In this document: positions 46,216 to 55,346 of the stretch, piece after piece
How positions within the stretch are numbered: position 1 is the stretch's first letter
Layout of the letters: each line of letters begins with the position of its first letter
Assembly (NCBI GenBank): GCA_016290775.1
Contig: JAEEVF010000003.1
Span: forward strand, 1 to 64,000
Length of the DNA: 64,000 nt
Source of the DNA: Acetatifactor sp.
GTDB taxonomy: Bacteria; Bacillota; Clostridia; Lachnospirales; Lachnospiraceae
Direction of reading: 5' to 3'
Position numbers and translations under genes: made by a program
The notes under the pieces: generated by a model
Told to the model about the DNA's origin: nothing
Database searches by the model: none
What the model saw: only the letters and a program-made list of their open reading frames with translations

Positions 46216-47733
46216 TTAAACCTCTTGCCCCGCCTTGTCAAACAGATCCGTTACTTCCTTCGCGGGCTCTTTGTCCAGCTTAGAAACAACGATCGCCGCG
46301 TAAAAGCTTGCGATGAAACCAGGAATGATCTCATAAAGTCCGGTAGGGCCGGAAAGGAATACATACCAAAGCGCGTCCACAAGGAATCCAGTCACGATGC
46401 CGGCGATGGCGCCCTTGTAGGTGAAACGCTTCCAATACAGGGAAAGAAGGATCGCAGGACCAAAGGCTGCACCAAAGGCCGCCCACGCGCACTCCACGAG
46501 TGCCATGATACCCTTGCAGTTCGGGCTCATTGCGATCAGCAGAGCAACCACGGAAATGATGGCAACCACGATACGGCCTGCCCAAAGCATTTCCTTGTCA
46601 GATGCCTTCTTTCGAAGCACGGGCTTATATACGTCCGAAGCAAAGGCGGAGGAAGATGCAAGGAGCTGTGAATCCGCAGTACTCATGGAAGCTGCCAAGA
46701 TTGCGGAAAGCATCACGCCTGCGATGAGAGGCGGGAAGATCCGACGAACGATGTTGATGAACACCAACTGCTGGCTGCCCTCTGCAAGATAAGCGCCGAG
46801 GAACTGATGACCGGTCAGACCAACGATGGATGCCATCGCAAGGATCAGTGCCGTCCAGCAAATGCCGATGATGCGGGATTTCTTCATCTCCGCCTCGGAC
46901 TTCACGGACATATAACGAACCAGGATGTGGGGCATGCCAAAGTAACCAAGGCCCCAGCCAAAGCCGCTCAGGATGTCGGAAAGGCTCTTCCAGTCAAACT
47001 TACCGCTGGAAAGAAGGTTGTAATAATTCGGATCGGTAGATACCTGCGCAAGCGGCGCGAAGTCCGGTGCCTGCATGGCGAAGTTCACAAGAAGCGGCGT
47101 TGCCATCAGTGCGATGAGCATCAGCATACCCTGGAAAAAGTCCGTCCAGCAAACTGCGTTAAAGCCGCCGAGGAAGGTATAAAGCAAAATAATGATCGCC
47201 GCGCAAACCATGTAGAAGGTTGCGTTCAAGGTGAAACCGCCGATCGTGCGCTCGCCAAACACGGTGGTAAACAGATTACCGCATGCCACAAGGCTCGATG
47301 CCGCGTAGACACAATATGCCACGATGAAAATAATGGCACAGATGATCTGAAGCACGGGACTCGTTGACAGAAAACGCTTTGTCAGAAACTGCGGAATGGT
47401 GATCGAATCACCGGCCGCAATGGAATAACGACGAAGCTTCGGCGCCACAAAAAGCCATGCGCAGATCGTTCCCACAAGAAGACCCACGGAAATCCAAACC
47501 TGGCCCATGCCCCAAAGATAAATGGAACCCGGAAGACCCATCAAAACCCACGCGCTCATGTCGGACGCGCCTGCGGAAAGGGCCGCAACCCATCCGTTCA
47601 TCTTTCTGCCGCCAAGGAAATACTCCTTGTCACCGCCCGAAAGATTTCGGCCGCTCACGAAGAAATAGATGCCTATGCAGATCACGACGGCCAGATAAAC
47701 AATAAATGCTATGATTTCCCAATAACTACCCAC
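46216..47733 (-). CDS. putP: sodium/proline symporter
   Basis: The 505-residue SSS-family symporter has about 13 helices, including the GGRKMNGWVAALSAGASDMSAWVLMGLPG block and the RYMSVKSEAEMKKSRIIG segment typical of PutP. The start is GTG at 47731-47733 with GGGGAGGA upstream. It imports proline with sodium, as a nutrient or for osmotic balance. Confidence 0.92.
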   Translation of the reverse strand: MGSYWEIIAFIVYLAVVICIGIYFFVSGRNLSGGDKEYFLGGRKMNGWVAALSAGASDMSAWVLMGLPGSIYLWGMGQVWISVGLLVGTICAWLFVAPKLRRYSIAAGDSITIPQFLTKRFLSTSPVLQIICAIIFIVAYCVYAASSLVACGNLFTTVFGERTIGGFTLNATFYMVCAAIIILLYTFLGGFNAVCWTDFFQGMLMLIALMATPLLVNFAMQAPDFAPLAQVSTDPNYYNLLSSGKFDWKSLSDILSGFGWGLGYFGMPHILVRYMSVKSEAEMKKSRIIGICWTALILAMASIVGLTGHQFLGAYLAEGSQQLVFINIVRRIFPPLIAGVMLSAILAASMSTADSQLLASSSAFASDVYKPVLRKKASDKEMLWAGRIVVAIISVVALLIAMSPNCKGIMALVECAWAAFGAAFGPAILLSLYWKRFTYKGAIAGIVTGFLVDALWYVFLSGPTGLYEIIPGFIASFYAAIVVSKLDKEPAKEVTDLFDKAGQEV

Positions 47734-47847
47734 TGCTTTTTCCTCCCCTTCTTTTTGACAGGTTTTCCTGCTTTTGTTGCTTTAGCGCGCTACCGCACTC
47801 CAACACTAAAATTGTAATTGGAAATAGTCAAAAAAGCAAGTCTTTCT

Positions 47848-47875
47848 TGCATGGATGGCCAATTATGCTATAATA
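47848..47875 (+). promoter_or_regulatory. promoter of the rRNA methyltransferase gene
   Basis: TTGCAT (47848-47853) and a perfect TATAAT (47870-47875) are 16 bases apart. The ATG is 67 bases downstream, preceded by AAAGGAGC. Confidence 0.75.
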
Positions 47876-47941
47876 AAGCAGAAAATACATGCCTTCGCGG
47901 GCATATGATACCGAACCCACTCATCCAAAGGAGCAATTTTC

Positions 47942-48868
47942 ATGTGGATCGCAAACAATTGGAAAGATTATGAAGTCCTCGACACCTCATCGGGCGAAAA
48001 GCTTGAGCGCTGGGGGAAGTACCGCCTGGTGCGTCCCGACCCGCAGGTCATCTGGAACACGCCCCACGAGTGCGCGGGCTGGAAGCAGAAAAACGGCCAC
48101 TACCACCGTTCAAATAAGGGCGGTGGCGAATGGGAATTCTTTGGACTTCCCGAGGAGTGGACCATCACGTATCAAGGGGATGCATATCCCTTCGCCAACC
48201 CTTCAGACAACGGCAATGGCGGCGTTCTGACCTTCCACCTGAAGCCCTTTAGCTTCAAGCACACGGGGCTTTTCCCGGAGCAGGCCACAAACTGGGACTG
48301 GTTTTCCGGGATCATACAAAAGGCAAAAAAAGAAGACCCTGATCGCGAGATCAAGGTCCTGAACTTGTTTGCATATACGGGCGGCGCGACGATCGCGGCC
48401 GCGGCTGCAGGCGCCAGCGTGACGCACGTGGATGCGGCAAAGGGCATGGTGGCCTGGGCAAAGGAAAATGCGGCGTCCTCGGGGCTTGGAAATGCGCCCA
48501 TCCGTTATTTCGTGGATGATTGCGTAAAGCTTGTGGAGCGCGAGATCCGTCGCGGGAACAAATATGACGGGATCATCATGGATCCGCCTTCCTACGGACG
48601 CGGGCCCAAGGGCGAGGTCTGGAAGATCGAGGAAAGCATTTTCCCGTTCCTGGAGCTTTCCGCCCAGCTTCTCAAGAAGGATTCGCTGTTCTTCTTGATC
48701 AATTCCTATACGACCGGATTGCAGCCTGCGGTGCTGTCGTACATGCTAAACACAGTGATCACGAAGCAGTATGGCGGGCACGTGGTCTCGGATGAGATTG
48801 GGTTGCCCGTGACCGAAAGCGGGTTGGTGCTGCCCTGTGGCGCCTCCGGAAGGTGGACGTCACAATAA
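47942..48868 (+). CDS. class I SAM-dependent methyltransferase, RlmI/RlmK-like
   Basis: The 308-residue protein has SAM-binding motif I in LNLFAYTGGATIAAAAAGA, an acidic residue in THVDAAKGMVAWAKENA and motif IV DPPSYGRGPKGEVWKIEE. These match the 23S rRNA cytosine/guanine methyltransferase group. The N-terminal PUA domain found in RlmI is replaced by a shorter WKDYEVLDTSSGEKLERWG segment. It is one of only two convincing plus-strand genes and is divergent from putP. Confidence 0.85.
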   Translation: MWIANNWKDYEVLDTSSGEKLERWGKYRLVRPDPQVIWNTPHECAGWKQKNGHYHRSNKGGGEWEFFGLPEEWTITYQGDAYPFANPSDNGNGGVLTFHLKPFSFKHTGLFPEQATNWDWFSGIIQKAKKEDPDREIKVLNLFAYTGGATIAAAAAGASVTHVDAAKGMVAWAKENAASSGLGNAPIRYFVDDCVKLVEREIRRGNKYDGIIMDPPSYGRGPKGEVWKIEESIFPFLELSAQLLKKDSLFFLINSYTTGLQPAVLSYMLNTVITKQYGGHVVSDEIGLPVTESGLVLPCGASGRWTSQ

Positions 48869-48886
48869 ACATTTTTTGAATACTTC

Positions 48887-49115
48887 GTGCCTGAGCGATA
48901 ATGCCCCCTGGGAACGGCTCAGACTGCACTAAGCTCACCTGCGGCCCTCATTCAAAGCCTTGCCAAAAATTTCAAATTTTTGTCTGCGGCTTATCGGTCC
49001 TTGGTGGCGTGCCATTCGGCACGTCCTTCGCTTCGCTCAGGATCACGGGCGAAGCCCGTGACGGAGCTAAGTGCTGCTGGCTAATTGTTCCCAGGGGGCA
49101 TTATCGCTCAGGCAC
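48887..49115. repeat. 229-bp element with perfect 29-bp inverted ends
   Basis: The ends at 48887-48915 and 49087-49115 are exact reverse complements (GTGCCTGAGCGATAATGCCC onward). Inside are further hairpins: GCACTAAGCTC pairs with its near-complement at about 49058-49075, plus CGTGCC/GGCACG and CACGGGC/GCCCGTG. No reading frame is credible and no clear target duplication flanks it. It fills the gap between the methyltransferase and acyltransferase genes, whose stop codons face it. It could be a non-autonomous element or a strong bidirectional terminator-like structure. Confidence 0.85.
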
Positions 49116-49166
49116 TTACGTTACCGAAAAAGTCTCTATCTGAATTTATCGAATTTCATCGCATGC

Positions 49167-50243
49167 TTACAAGACATACTTGCGTAAAACAGAAATCTTA
49201 CGCAATATCCATGTGGCGAGGGTGGCGCCGAGGAATGCAATTAGGAAAAAGAGTGGCACTCCAACATAGAAGCGGAAATCCATAATGGAAATCTTTAGGA
49301 ACTTATAAAACAGGTTGAGGAAAACGGGATGGATCAGGTAGATTCCAAAGCACAGGGGGCTAAGGAACGTCACGGCGTAAAGATACCACTTGGGTTGCTT
49401 AGCGGCTGCGCGAATGCGTCCCTGAAGCGCCCATCCCGCATTGAACAAAAGGAGCGAGGCGATGAGCGTGAACGGATAGCCGTAAGCCATGTCGAGATCA
49501 TATCCCGTGATAAATCGGCTCGCCATCTCCAAAAGCACGATCAGGCAAAAGCCTGCAAGGCACCACGTGCCTTCGCCGGCCTTTGCCTCTTTTTTTCTTA
49601 CGGCCCAAAGATAGCCGATCAGATAATAAAACACGTAAATCCCCTGCACCGGAATGCGGAAAATCGTCGCAAACCCAAGCATCACGCCAAGGTACGGGAT
49701 CACGCTGACCCCCAGCGCCAAAACTCCAAGGATCACGTAAAGCACGGCGCGCGGCACCTTTGCAAGGAACCATTTGATCAGCGGCGTGACCGCATATAAG
49801 ATCAAGATCAGATAGCAATACCACATGTGGGACCAGCTTCGGCCGCGCAGCGTATTCCATGCGGCCCACGTGATCATCCACGGCTCAAACCCGCGCACGA
49901 TCCCGATCAGCTCGAGCAAGGCGTAGGAATAGCCAAACAGGACAAGCACGAAAAAGATCCTTCTGCAATATTTGAAGATTGCGTCCTTCCAGGTGATCTG
50001 CCGCTCGGGATTTAGGAACAGATACCCGCTGATGATCAGGAAGATCGGCACGCTCCAGCTCGTCGCATCGATCAATGCGCGAAACGCCTTTACGCGACGC
50101 TCCCAGCCGGCGAAATCATATCCCCCGTTCAGGCACCCGGAGACCGTGTGCATCATCACCACGGCGATGGTCGCAAGAACACGCAGGACGTCAAGGAAAA
50201 CCTGCCGTTCCTTTTGTTGTGTCTCATGCCGGGAAATTCCCAT
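49167..50243 (-). CDS. acyltransferase 3 family membrane protein
   Basis: The 358-residue protein has about ten helices and the family start RQVFLDVLRVLATIAVVMMHTVSG with the catalytic His in MMHT. Members O-acetylate cell wall or surface polymers. The gene begins one base after the anti-sigma-like gene stop, so the sigma factor, anti-sigma and acyltransferase probably form one operon, suggesting a wall stress role. Confidence 0.88.
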   Translation of the reverse strand: MGISRHETQQKERQVFLDVLRVLATIAVVMMHTVSGCLNGGYDFAGWERRVKAFRALIDATSWSVPIFLIISGYLFLNPERQITWKDAIFKYCRRIFFVLVLFGYSYALLELIGIVRGFEPWMITWAAWNTLRGRSWSHMWYCYLILILYAVTPLIKWFLAKVPRAVLYVILGVLALGVSVIPYLGVMLGFATIFRIPVQGIYVFYYLIGYLWAVRKKEAKAGEGTWCLAGFCLIVLLEMASRFITGYDLDMAYGYPFTLIASLLLFNAGWALQGRIRAAAKQPKWYLYAVTFLSPLCFGIYLIHPVFLNLFYKFLKISIMDFRFYVGVPLFFLIAFLGATLATWILRKISVLRKYVL

Positions 50244-50244
50244 G

Positions 50245-51162
50245 TTATTCCTCCCGCGCCGCTTCCCTTAAGAATGTGACAAGCGTGTCATAATCATAAT
50301 CCTCATCGAGGATCTCATATGTATCCGCCAAGCCATTCAGCGTTGCATACTTCCCGCTGATGGCATAGCAATCCGTCATGCATCGATTCTGGTCATAGAT
50401 CCGGATCGTCACGAAGTCGCTAAATTTCTTATCGTCCGTAAGTTCCAGATCAAGGCTGCTCACGTAAGCATAGATCACGGTTGCAGCCTGCTGATCCTTT
50501 ATGGCCACGGGGTCTTCTAAGTTAAATGCCACTTCCAACTGCTTGTCGGAAAGATATGCCTGCGCATTTGCATAGCCTGCAACATAATAAACCGTGCCGC
50601 TCTGCGTGCCTTCACCGCTGTTCGCCTGGTCGCTTTCCCCGGATCTTAAGTAAGCGGAAAGGTCCGGCTTCAGTTTCAGAGTGTACTCGCCGACTGCCTC
50701 TTCGTGGCTTTTCATACTGTCAACATCCTCCCTGGGCTCGCCGTCTGCCTTAGCTTCTATGGCATTTGCCGTTGCCGAAGCCGGCATGGGGTTAGCCTCT
50801 TCCAGCGCTTCCGGCTCATCCGCATAGGATTCATATGCTTCATTTAATGCATTCGTGCTCTCCAGCTTGTCAGTAGCCAACTGGCTCGAATCCGCTTTGC
50901 TATGTTTGCCGCCAGATTCCGAACGCGCCTCCATGGACATCTCCGCATTTGCTTCCTTTTTCCCGCCGTTATGGAGCGTTGCAAAGCACGCCGCGCCGAT
51001 CACGAACAAGGCAAAGCATGCGGCCGCCGCCCGCGTAAACCGCGCGAATGGAACGACCTTCTTCTTTTCAGTTTTCTTCTCGCTTCGAAGGAGAAGCTCA
51101 GGATCTACGCCTTCCATCGCTTCCCACAGGCGCATTGCGCCATCCGTTTTCTTCTCGCTCAT
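50245..51162 (-). CDS. anti-sigma factor-like membrane protein
   Basis: The 305-residue product is counted from MSEKKTDGAMRLWEAM at 51160-51162; the earlier in-frame ATG lies within the sigma gene. A cytoplasmic N-terminus of about 45 residues is followed by one membrane helix (about 50-68, TRAAAACFALFVIGAACFA). A low-complexity acidic/Ala spacer (about 75-150) leads to an external domain ending YDYDTLVTFLREAAREE. The layout and its position eight bases after an ECF sigma factor gene indicate the sigma factor's partner. No zinc anti-sigma motif is visible. Confidence 0.7.
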   Translation of the reverse strand: MSEKKTDGAMRLWEAMEGVDPELLLRSEKKTEKKKVVPFARFTRAAAACFALFVIGAACFATLHNGGKKEANAEMSMEARSESGGKHSKADSSQLATDKLESTNALNEAYESYADEPEALEEANPMPASATANAIEAKADGEPREDVDSMKSHEEAVGEYTLKLKPDLSAYLRSGESDQANSGEGTQSGTVYYVAGYANAQAYLSDKQLEVAFNLEDPVAIKDQQAATVIYAYVSSLDLELTDDKKFSDFVTIRIYDQNRCMTDCYAISGKYATLNGLADTYEILDEDYDYDTLVTFLREAAREE

Positions 51163-51170
51163 ACCAAACC

Positions 51171-51734
51171 TCACACAATGATTCCCTGCTTTTCCAAGAA
51201 TGCCTTCAGCTTCCCCCTGGTCCGAAACAGGGAAGTCTTGACGGAATTCAAGTTCATGCCGTACCTTTCGGCAATTTCGGTATATTCCTCCGAATACCAA
51301 TACCTGCGAAGGAACACGTTACACTCCTTTTCCGGGAGCGTGTGCAGGAATTCATTTATCATCCGCTGCAATTCCTTAGCCTCCACGGCTTCCTCCGTGC
51401 TTGAGCCCGCCGCCGGGATGCACTCCGCCAGTTCGTCGAGCTCCAGCTCAAACTCCCCGCTCCCGCGCTTTGCAGCCTTCTTTTTCTTCCATCTGTCAAA
51501 GGAAAGATTCCTCGTGATGGTGCCGAGAAACAAATTCAGGTGCTCCGGGCGGCTGGGCGGAATGGAATTCCATGCCCTCATCCAGGTATCGTTGACGCAT
51601 TCATCCGAATCCTCCTGATCATGAAGGATGTGGTATGCAATGCTAAAGCAGTAGGTTCCGTACTTGCTCTGGGTCTCCGCAATGGCCGTTTCATTCCGGT
51701 CAAAGTAAAGATCCAGTATTTCCGTATCTTTCAA
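51171..51734 (-). CDS. ECF-type RNA polymerase sigma factor
   Basis: The 187-residue protein has sigma region 2 (ILDLYFDRNETAIAETQSKYGTYCFSIAYHIL...DSDECVNDTWMRAWNSIPP) and region 4 (FLRRYWYSEEYTEIAERYGMNLNSVKTSLFRTRGKLKAFL). A TTG start at 51732-51734 fits best: GGGGAGGA lies seven bases upstream and the protein then begins with the usual KDTEILDLYFDRNE. The longer frame adds an unsupported 28 residues. It probably drives its own operon. Confidence 0.88.
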   Translation of the reverse strand: MKDTEILDLYFDRNETAIAETQSKYGTYCFSIAYHILHDQEDSDECVNDTWMRAWNSIPPSRPEHLNLFLGTITRNLSFDRWKKKKAAKRGSGEFELELDELAECIPAAGSSTEEAVEAKELQRMINEFLHTLPEKECNVFLRRYWYSEEYTEIAERYGMNLNSVKTSLFRTRGKLKAFLEKQGIIV

Positions 51735-51754
51735 GCCTATATCCTCCCCGCGCC

Positions 51755-51824
51755 TCGCCTCCGGAGGCGAAACGCTAAATCTGCTGCTTCTACAAAAAGA
51801 GACGACATCCCTTTGCAAAAGTTC
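51755..51824 (-). promoter_or_regulatory. candidate ECF-type promoter and palindrome before the sigma gene
   Basis: On the minus strand GAAC (51821-51824) and CGTC (51801-51804) are 16 bases apart, the layout of many self-activated ECF promoters. Two TTTGCAAA-like octamers flank the GAAC. Downstream, TCGCCTCCGGAGGCGA (51755-51770) is a perfect 16-bp palindrome close to the ribosome binding site. Confidence 0.45.
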
Positions 51825-51897
51825 TTGCGATTTTGCAAATCTGTCGCCTCTTATCTTACCAAATTTTTATGAATGCTTCAACACGGAATTTTCGTGA

Positions 51898-52977
51898 TCA
51901 CTCGTTGCGCTTCTTCCCCACCTCTCCATACGCTTTTCCGATGGCTTTGCCGATCATGCCGGCGACGTACTCGATGCAGACGGGAAGGAGGATCAGGCAC
52001 CCGTAATATACGATGCGCTTGGGCCAAATGTGATCCATGAGGATCGTGTTGCCAAAGCAGGTGGGCAACCAATAATCCAGGATCAATTTGTGCCACAGGT
52101 AGATATACAGGGTGTGCCGGCCAAGAAGCGAGAGCTTCGAAAGCGCAAGACGGAGCTTCTCGTTTCGGACCGAAGCATCCAGCAAAAAGAAACATCCCGC
52201 GATGAGGAGCGCATAGACGCAGTGACTGATGCCAGGCGGATTGACGTTTGCGCCAAGTGGCAGCGCCTTGTCGATCGCATTGCCATAGGCGCTTATGAGC
52301 TTCCACCAGAGCACCGTTCCGACGATGCCAAACGGCAGCAGCACGCGATAGATCCAAACCTTCCCTGTGCTCAGCCGCCTATAATACATTGCAAACCACA
52401 TGCCAAGATAAACCAGGCAAAGATAGGTACCGCCAAAGAGCTTTCCGCCACCGCCGTAAACACTCAAAATATTGGTATATCTTGTCGTCAGCCCGGCCAC
52501 GACAAGCGTGGCCACGAACCCCAGCGCTTCAAAAACCAGCCCAAACTTGCGACCGCGCATAGCGTTCAAGAAAGCATATAACAACGGCACAATCAAGATC
52601 GTCTGCAGGTAGAGCAGCACGAAATAATATGGTGCACAAATGTTGAAATGAACGATGCCGTTTAGGTAATTGATCAGGTCGAACGTGCCATGCCGGACCA
52701 CAAAGTAAAAGAACGCCGCGACCAGATAGGGCCTAACGATCCGAAGGCAATCCTTTTTTAGTTTGTCAGCGACCTTCCCTGCGTATTTTTCATAAGAAAA
52801 CCAGGAAGTAACGCCCAGCAGGATCATGAAAAGGCTCAAGCTGTAATAGGTCAGGCGCCGCCAGATCCAGTCCTGGTAAAGCGCCGCGTCATAAGCATGA
52901 TCCACCAAAACCCCAAGGATCGCAAACGCCTTCGCCAGGTCGATCCATACGATTCTTTCCTTCTTTTCCTTTTCCAT
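51898..52977 (-). CDS. acyltransferase 3 family membrane protein
   Basis: The 359-residue, multi-helix protein starts EKKERIVWIDLAKAFAILGVLVDHAYDA, with the family His in VDHAYD. Near its end it has GRHTLYIYLWHKLI. It is only distantly like the acyltransferase at 49167. It lies 20 bases after the glycoside hydrolase-like gene, suggesting shared expression and a role in decorating a surface glycan. Confidence 0.85.
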   Translation of the reverse strand: MEKEKKERIVWIDLAKAFAILGVLVDHAYDAALYQDWIWRRLTYYSLSLFMILLGVTSWFSYEKYAGKVADKLKKDCLRIVRPYLVAAFFYFVVRHGTFDLINYLNGIVHFNICAPYYFVLLYLQTILIVPLLYAFLNAMRGRKFGLVFEALGFVATLVVAGLTTRYTNILSVYGGGGKLFGGTYLCLVYLGMWFAMYYRRLSTGKVWIYRVLLPFGIVGTVLWWKLISAYGNAIDKALPLGANVNPPGISHCVYALLIAGCFFLLDASVRNEKLRLALSKLSLLGRHTLYIYLWHKLILDYWLPTCFGNTILMDHIWPKRIVYYGCLILLPVCIEYVAGMIGKAIGKAYGEVGKKRNE

Positions 52978-52996
52978 GGCTATCCTTCCGAAAACT

Positions 52997-54415
52997 CTAT
53001 ACTAATCCGACTCTTCCGGGCACTTCATAGCGGATGCGCAGCTCCGGGGCGGCCGGAAGTTCGGAGTAATATTCCGTCGCCCAGTCCTCGACACCGGTGT
53101 CGGGATTGACGCCGTCCGCGGGCGTTCCAAAGATCCGCATCGGGATCACCGCCGGCCCGTCCAGCTTCTTTTCGAAAAACAGGCTCATGAGGTCGATGGT
53201 CGCAACGCCCTTTGCCTTATAAAACCACTTGCCGCCGAACTCGATCATGAGGCATGCGTCCTTGTCAAACGTCGCCTCGCAGAATTCCGGCGTCTTCTCG
53301 AATGAGATCGGAATTTCAACGCCGTCCGCGTCATCGCTCGCGCCCCAGCGAAGCTTTGCAGGGAAGCTTACCGCCTCGCCGCGCTTCATCTCTGGCAAGA
53401 AGTAAGGATCGTAGATCAGCTTCTTATAATCCGCAAGCACCGGCTGCTCAATGCCCACCGCATGATTGTTCGGGTCCTCGATCTCCAGGCCAAGCCTTCC
53501 GCGGTCGCGGAACTGATACATGGAAATGCCGTCAAACCAATCACTCGTGTTGTGGTCGCGGAAATACTCCGCGAATTTCACCACGGCCTCGCCCTGGTGG
53601 AACGGTCCCGTCACGTCGCCGTCCGTATTGCACTCTGCGGTCGACATAGGGTTTTTCAGCCCCGTCACCTCGCGAAGACGCTTCGCCGTCCCCTCGAAAA
53701 GCTCATAGATCTCGCGCAGATTGTCCGCCTTATAGCTCCCGCCGCCGACCTCCGCAACGTCATAGGGCCAGCCATAATGCAATGCGGGATAGCTGTCCGC
53801 CGACCAAATGTCTGCGGATTTATATGCTTCCAAAAAGGCATCCTCACGGTCCACCTTGCCGTCCTTACCCACAAACCCTGCGCAGAAGATCGCCTTCACG
53901 TTCGGCGCCTCCTCCTTCAGGATCTTCCGGAACCTCACGAAAAACGCGCCGATCTCCTCGAAGGTAAAGCGCTTGTTGTGGGTGAACCAGTTGCCCTGGC
54001 ACTCATGATTGATGCGGATGCGCATCTGTCCAAACTCGCGAAACTGCCTTGCAACGCCGCGAAGATACTCATCATCCAGTGAGCAGTCCACCGTCAGCGT
54101 CAGCAGCACGTCCTGACCGTGACGTCTGATGTCCTTCATCTGCTCAAAGGGCTGGCCGTCCGCGCCAAAGGGGAAATAATCATCATAGGGGTAATCCCAC
54201 TGGAACTTCACGTCCATGTCCGCGCAAGCCTTGCTGATGCGTTGCGGCCACTGCGCGTCCTTCGGATAAAGCGTGTACATGATGTTGACGCACCTGTGCG
54301 GGCGCCCAAGCTTGTGCAGAATATAGTCCTGATCGACATATTCCGCGCGCTCGCTCCCGTCCCCCAGATCCAAACCGCACTTTGCTTTTCCAAGCGTTAC
54401 CTTATAGCTTTCCAT
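52997..54415 (-). CDS. glycoside hydrolase-like protein (GH26-type barrel suspected)
   Basis: The 472-residue product is counted from MESYKVTLGK at 54413-54415, five bases after GGAGG. The segment MRIRINHECQGNWFTHNKRFTFEEIGAFFVRFRKIL resembles the acid/base region of GH26 and related clan A enzymes, with Glu138. PMSTAECNTDGDVTG offers Glu261 as nucleophile candidate, and DIWSADSYPALHYGWPYDV supports a barrel. A C-terminal beta-rich domain follows from about 360. No signal peptide is present, so it would be cytoplasmic or exported another way. Substrate is unknown; mannan-like glycans are a guess. Confidence 0.6.
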   Translation of the reverse strand: MESYKVTLGKAKCGLDLGDGSERAEYVDQDYILHKLGRPHRCVNIMYTLYPKDAQWPQRISKACADMDVKFQWDYPYDDYFPFGADGQPFEQMKDIRRHGQDVLLTLTVDCSLDDEYLRGVARQFREFGQMRIRINHECQGNWFTHNKRFTFEEIGAFFVRFRKILKEEAPNVKAIFCAGFVGKDGKVDREDAFLEAYKSADIWSADSYPALHYGWPYDVAEVGGGSYKADNLREIYELFEGTAKRLREVTGLKNPMSTAECNTDGDVTGPFHQGEAVVKFAEYFRDHNTSDWFDGISMYQFRDRGRLGLEIEDPNNHAVGIEQPVLADYKKLIYDPYFLPEMKRGEAVSFPAKLRWGASDDADGVEIPISFEKTPEFCEATFDKDACLMIEFGGKWFYKAKGVATIDLMSLFFEKKLDGPAVIPMRIFGTPADGVNPDTGVEDWATEYYSELPAAPELRIRYEVPGRVGLV

Positions 54416-54433
54416 ATAAACCTCCATAGATAA

Positions 54434-55135
54434 TTATTTCATAATCTTCCCAAACTCTTCCTCAAACTCGCCCGTTCCTTCGTAAAAGGCCTTGACGTCC
54501 TTATATACCCTGCGAAGCTCGTTCCACTTGTCCTTGTAAAGCGTCATCACGGGCTTAAAGCGTATGCAGTCGAGCACCTTTTTGTAATATTCCAAAAGTT
54601 CTTCCTGCAGGTCCTCCGCCATCTCAAGCTGATGGAAATGCAGCACCTTCTCGGTCAAGCGCTGGAACTTCTCCGCATCAAGCTCGCCTTGGGAATTCCC
54701 AAGGAAATCCTGCAGTTCCTTGAGCGCGCGCTTTTCCTCGTCCGCATCCTCCTTCTTGCCGGACGCGGGCCCCTTTTTGATCTCGTCGATCACCTTGGAA
54801 TCGCCGTCCAACAGACGCTTTACATACCCTGCAAGCTCCGGCACGACGAATTCATCATATTCATAATGCATCGTCTCGAGGGAATGATGAACGCCGTCCG
54901 AGACTGCACTGTTCTCATCCTCGCCTGAAACGGGCGTTTCCACATAATTCTTTACGTAAGGCAGCCCCTCTATCCCCTTTTGCAATGCATAAGGTCCGAA
55001 GGCGCCGTCATAGGAACGATGCACGTACTTGCCAAACCGCGCCATGATCTCCTGATAAAGCTGCTTAAGCTTGATTTCGTCAAGCTCTGCTTCCTTTTTT
55101 ACCAAAATCGGATCCTGATCTTCGATATAATACAT
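54434..55135 (-). CDS. unknown protein co-transcribed with the hydrolase-like gene
   Basis: The 233-residue, highly charged and helical protein has no recognised motif. YVHRSYDGAFGPYALQKGIEGLPYVKN near the N-terminus is the least charged and most folded-looking part; residues 115-200 read like a coiled coil. It precedes the glycoside hydrolase-like gene by under 20 bases and has a GGAGGG site at the start. It is probably a cytoplasmic partner. Confidence 0.65.
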   Translation of the reverse strand: MYYIEDQDPILVKKEAELDEIKLKQLYQEIMARFGKYVHRSYDGAFGPYALQKGIEGLPYVKNYVETPVSGEDENSAVSDGVHHSLETMHYEYDEFVVPELAGYVKRLLDGDSKVIDEIKKGPASGKKEDADEEKRALKELQDFLGNSQGELDAEKFQRLTEKVLHFHQLEMAEDLQEELLEYYKKVLDCIRFKPVMTLYKDKWNELRRVYKDVKAFYEGTGEFEEEFGKIMK

Positions 55136-55284
55136 TTCGCGCCCTCCTTATCACGTAAGACATTCCGCCTTCGCCGTTTTTCTAATGAGAGATCTTCCTA
55201 TAGTTTGCAATGCCCACTATCACCATCATACACCAAAGTCCTCGCCCAGAAAAGGAAAAGTTCATCACAACAAAACAAAAATAC

Positions 55285-55312
55285 TTGAATTTTTTTCAGA
55301 AAATGGTATGAT
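55285..55312 (+). promoter_or_regulatory. promoter of asnS
   Basis: TTGAAT (55285-55290) and TATGAT (55307-55312) are 16 bases apart. The ATG at 55347 has AGGAGGAA seven bases upstream, leaving a leader of only about 30 bases, so a T-box is not present here. Confidence 0.7.
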
Positions 55313-55346
55313 TGCAATATGATTTTAAAAACAGGAGGAAATTAAG

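Noticed and set aside
48887..49115. Insertion sequence
   Set aside because: No transposase frame fits within 229 bp; at most it is a non-autonomous derivative.
53462..54082. 206-residue plus-strand frame opposite the glycoside hydrolase-like gene
   Set aside because: It is a shadow of a well-supported minus-strand gene in GC-rich sequence and has no start signals.
55313..55346. T-box riboswitch before asnS
   Set aside because: Only about 30 leader bases lie between the promoter and the ATG, too few for a T-box.
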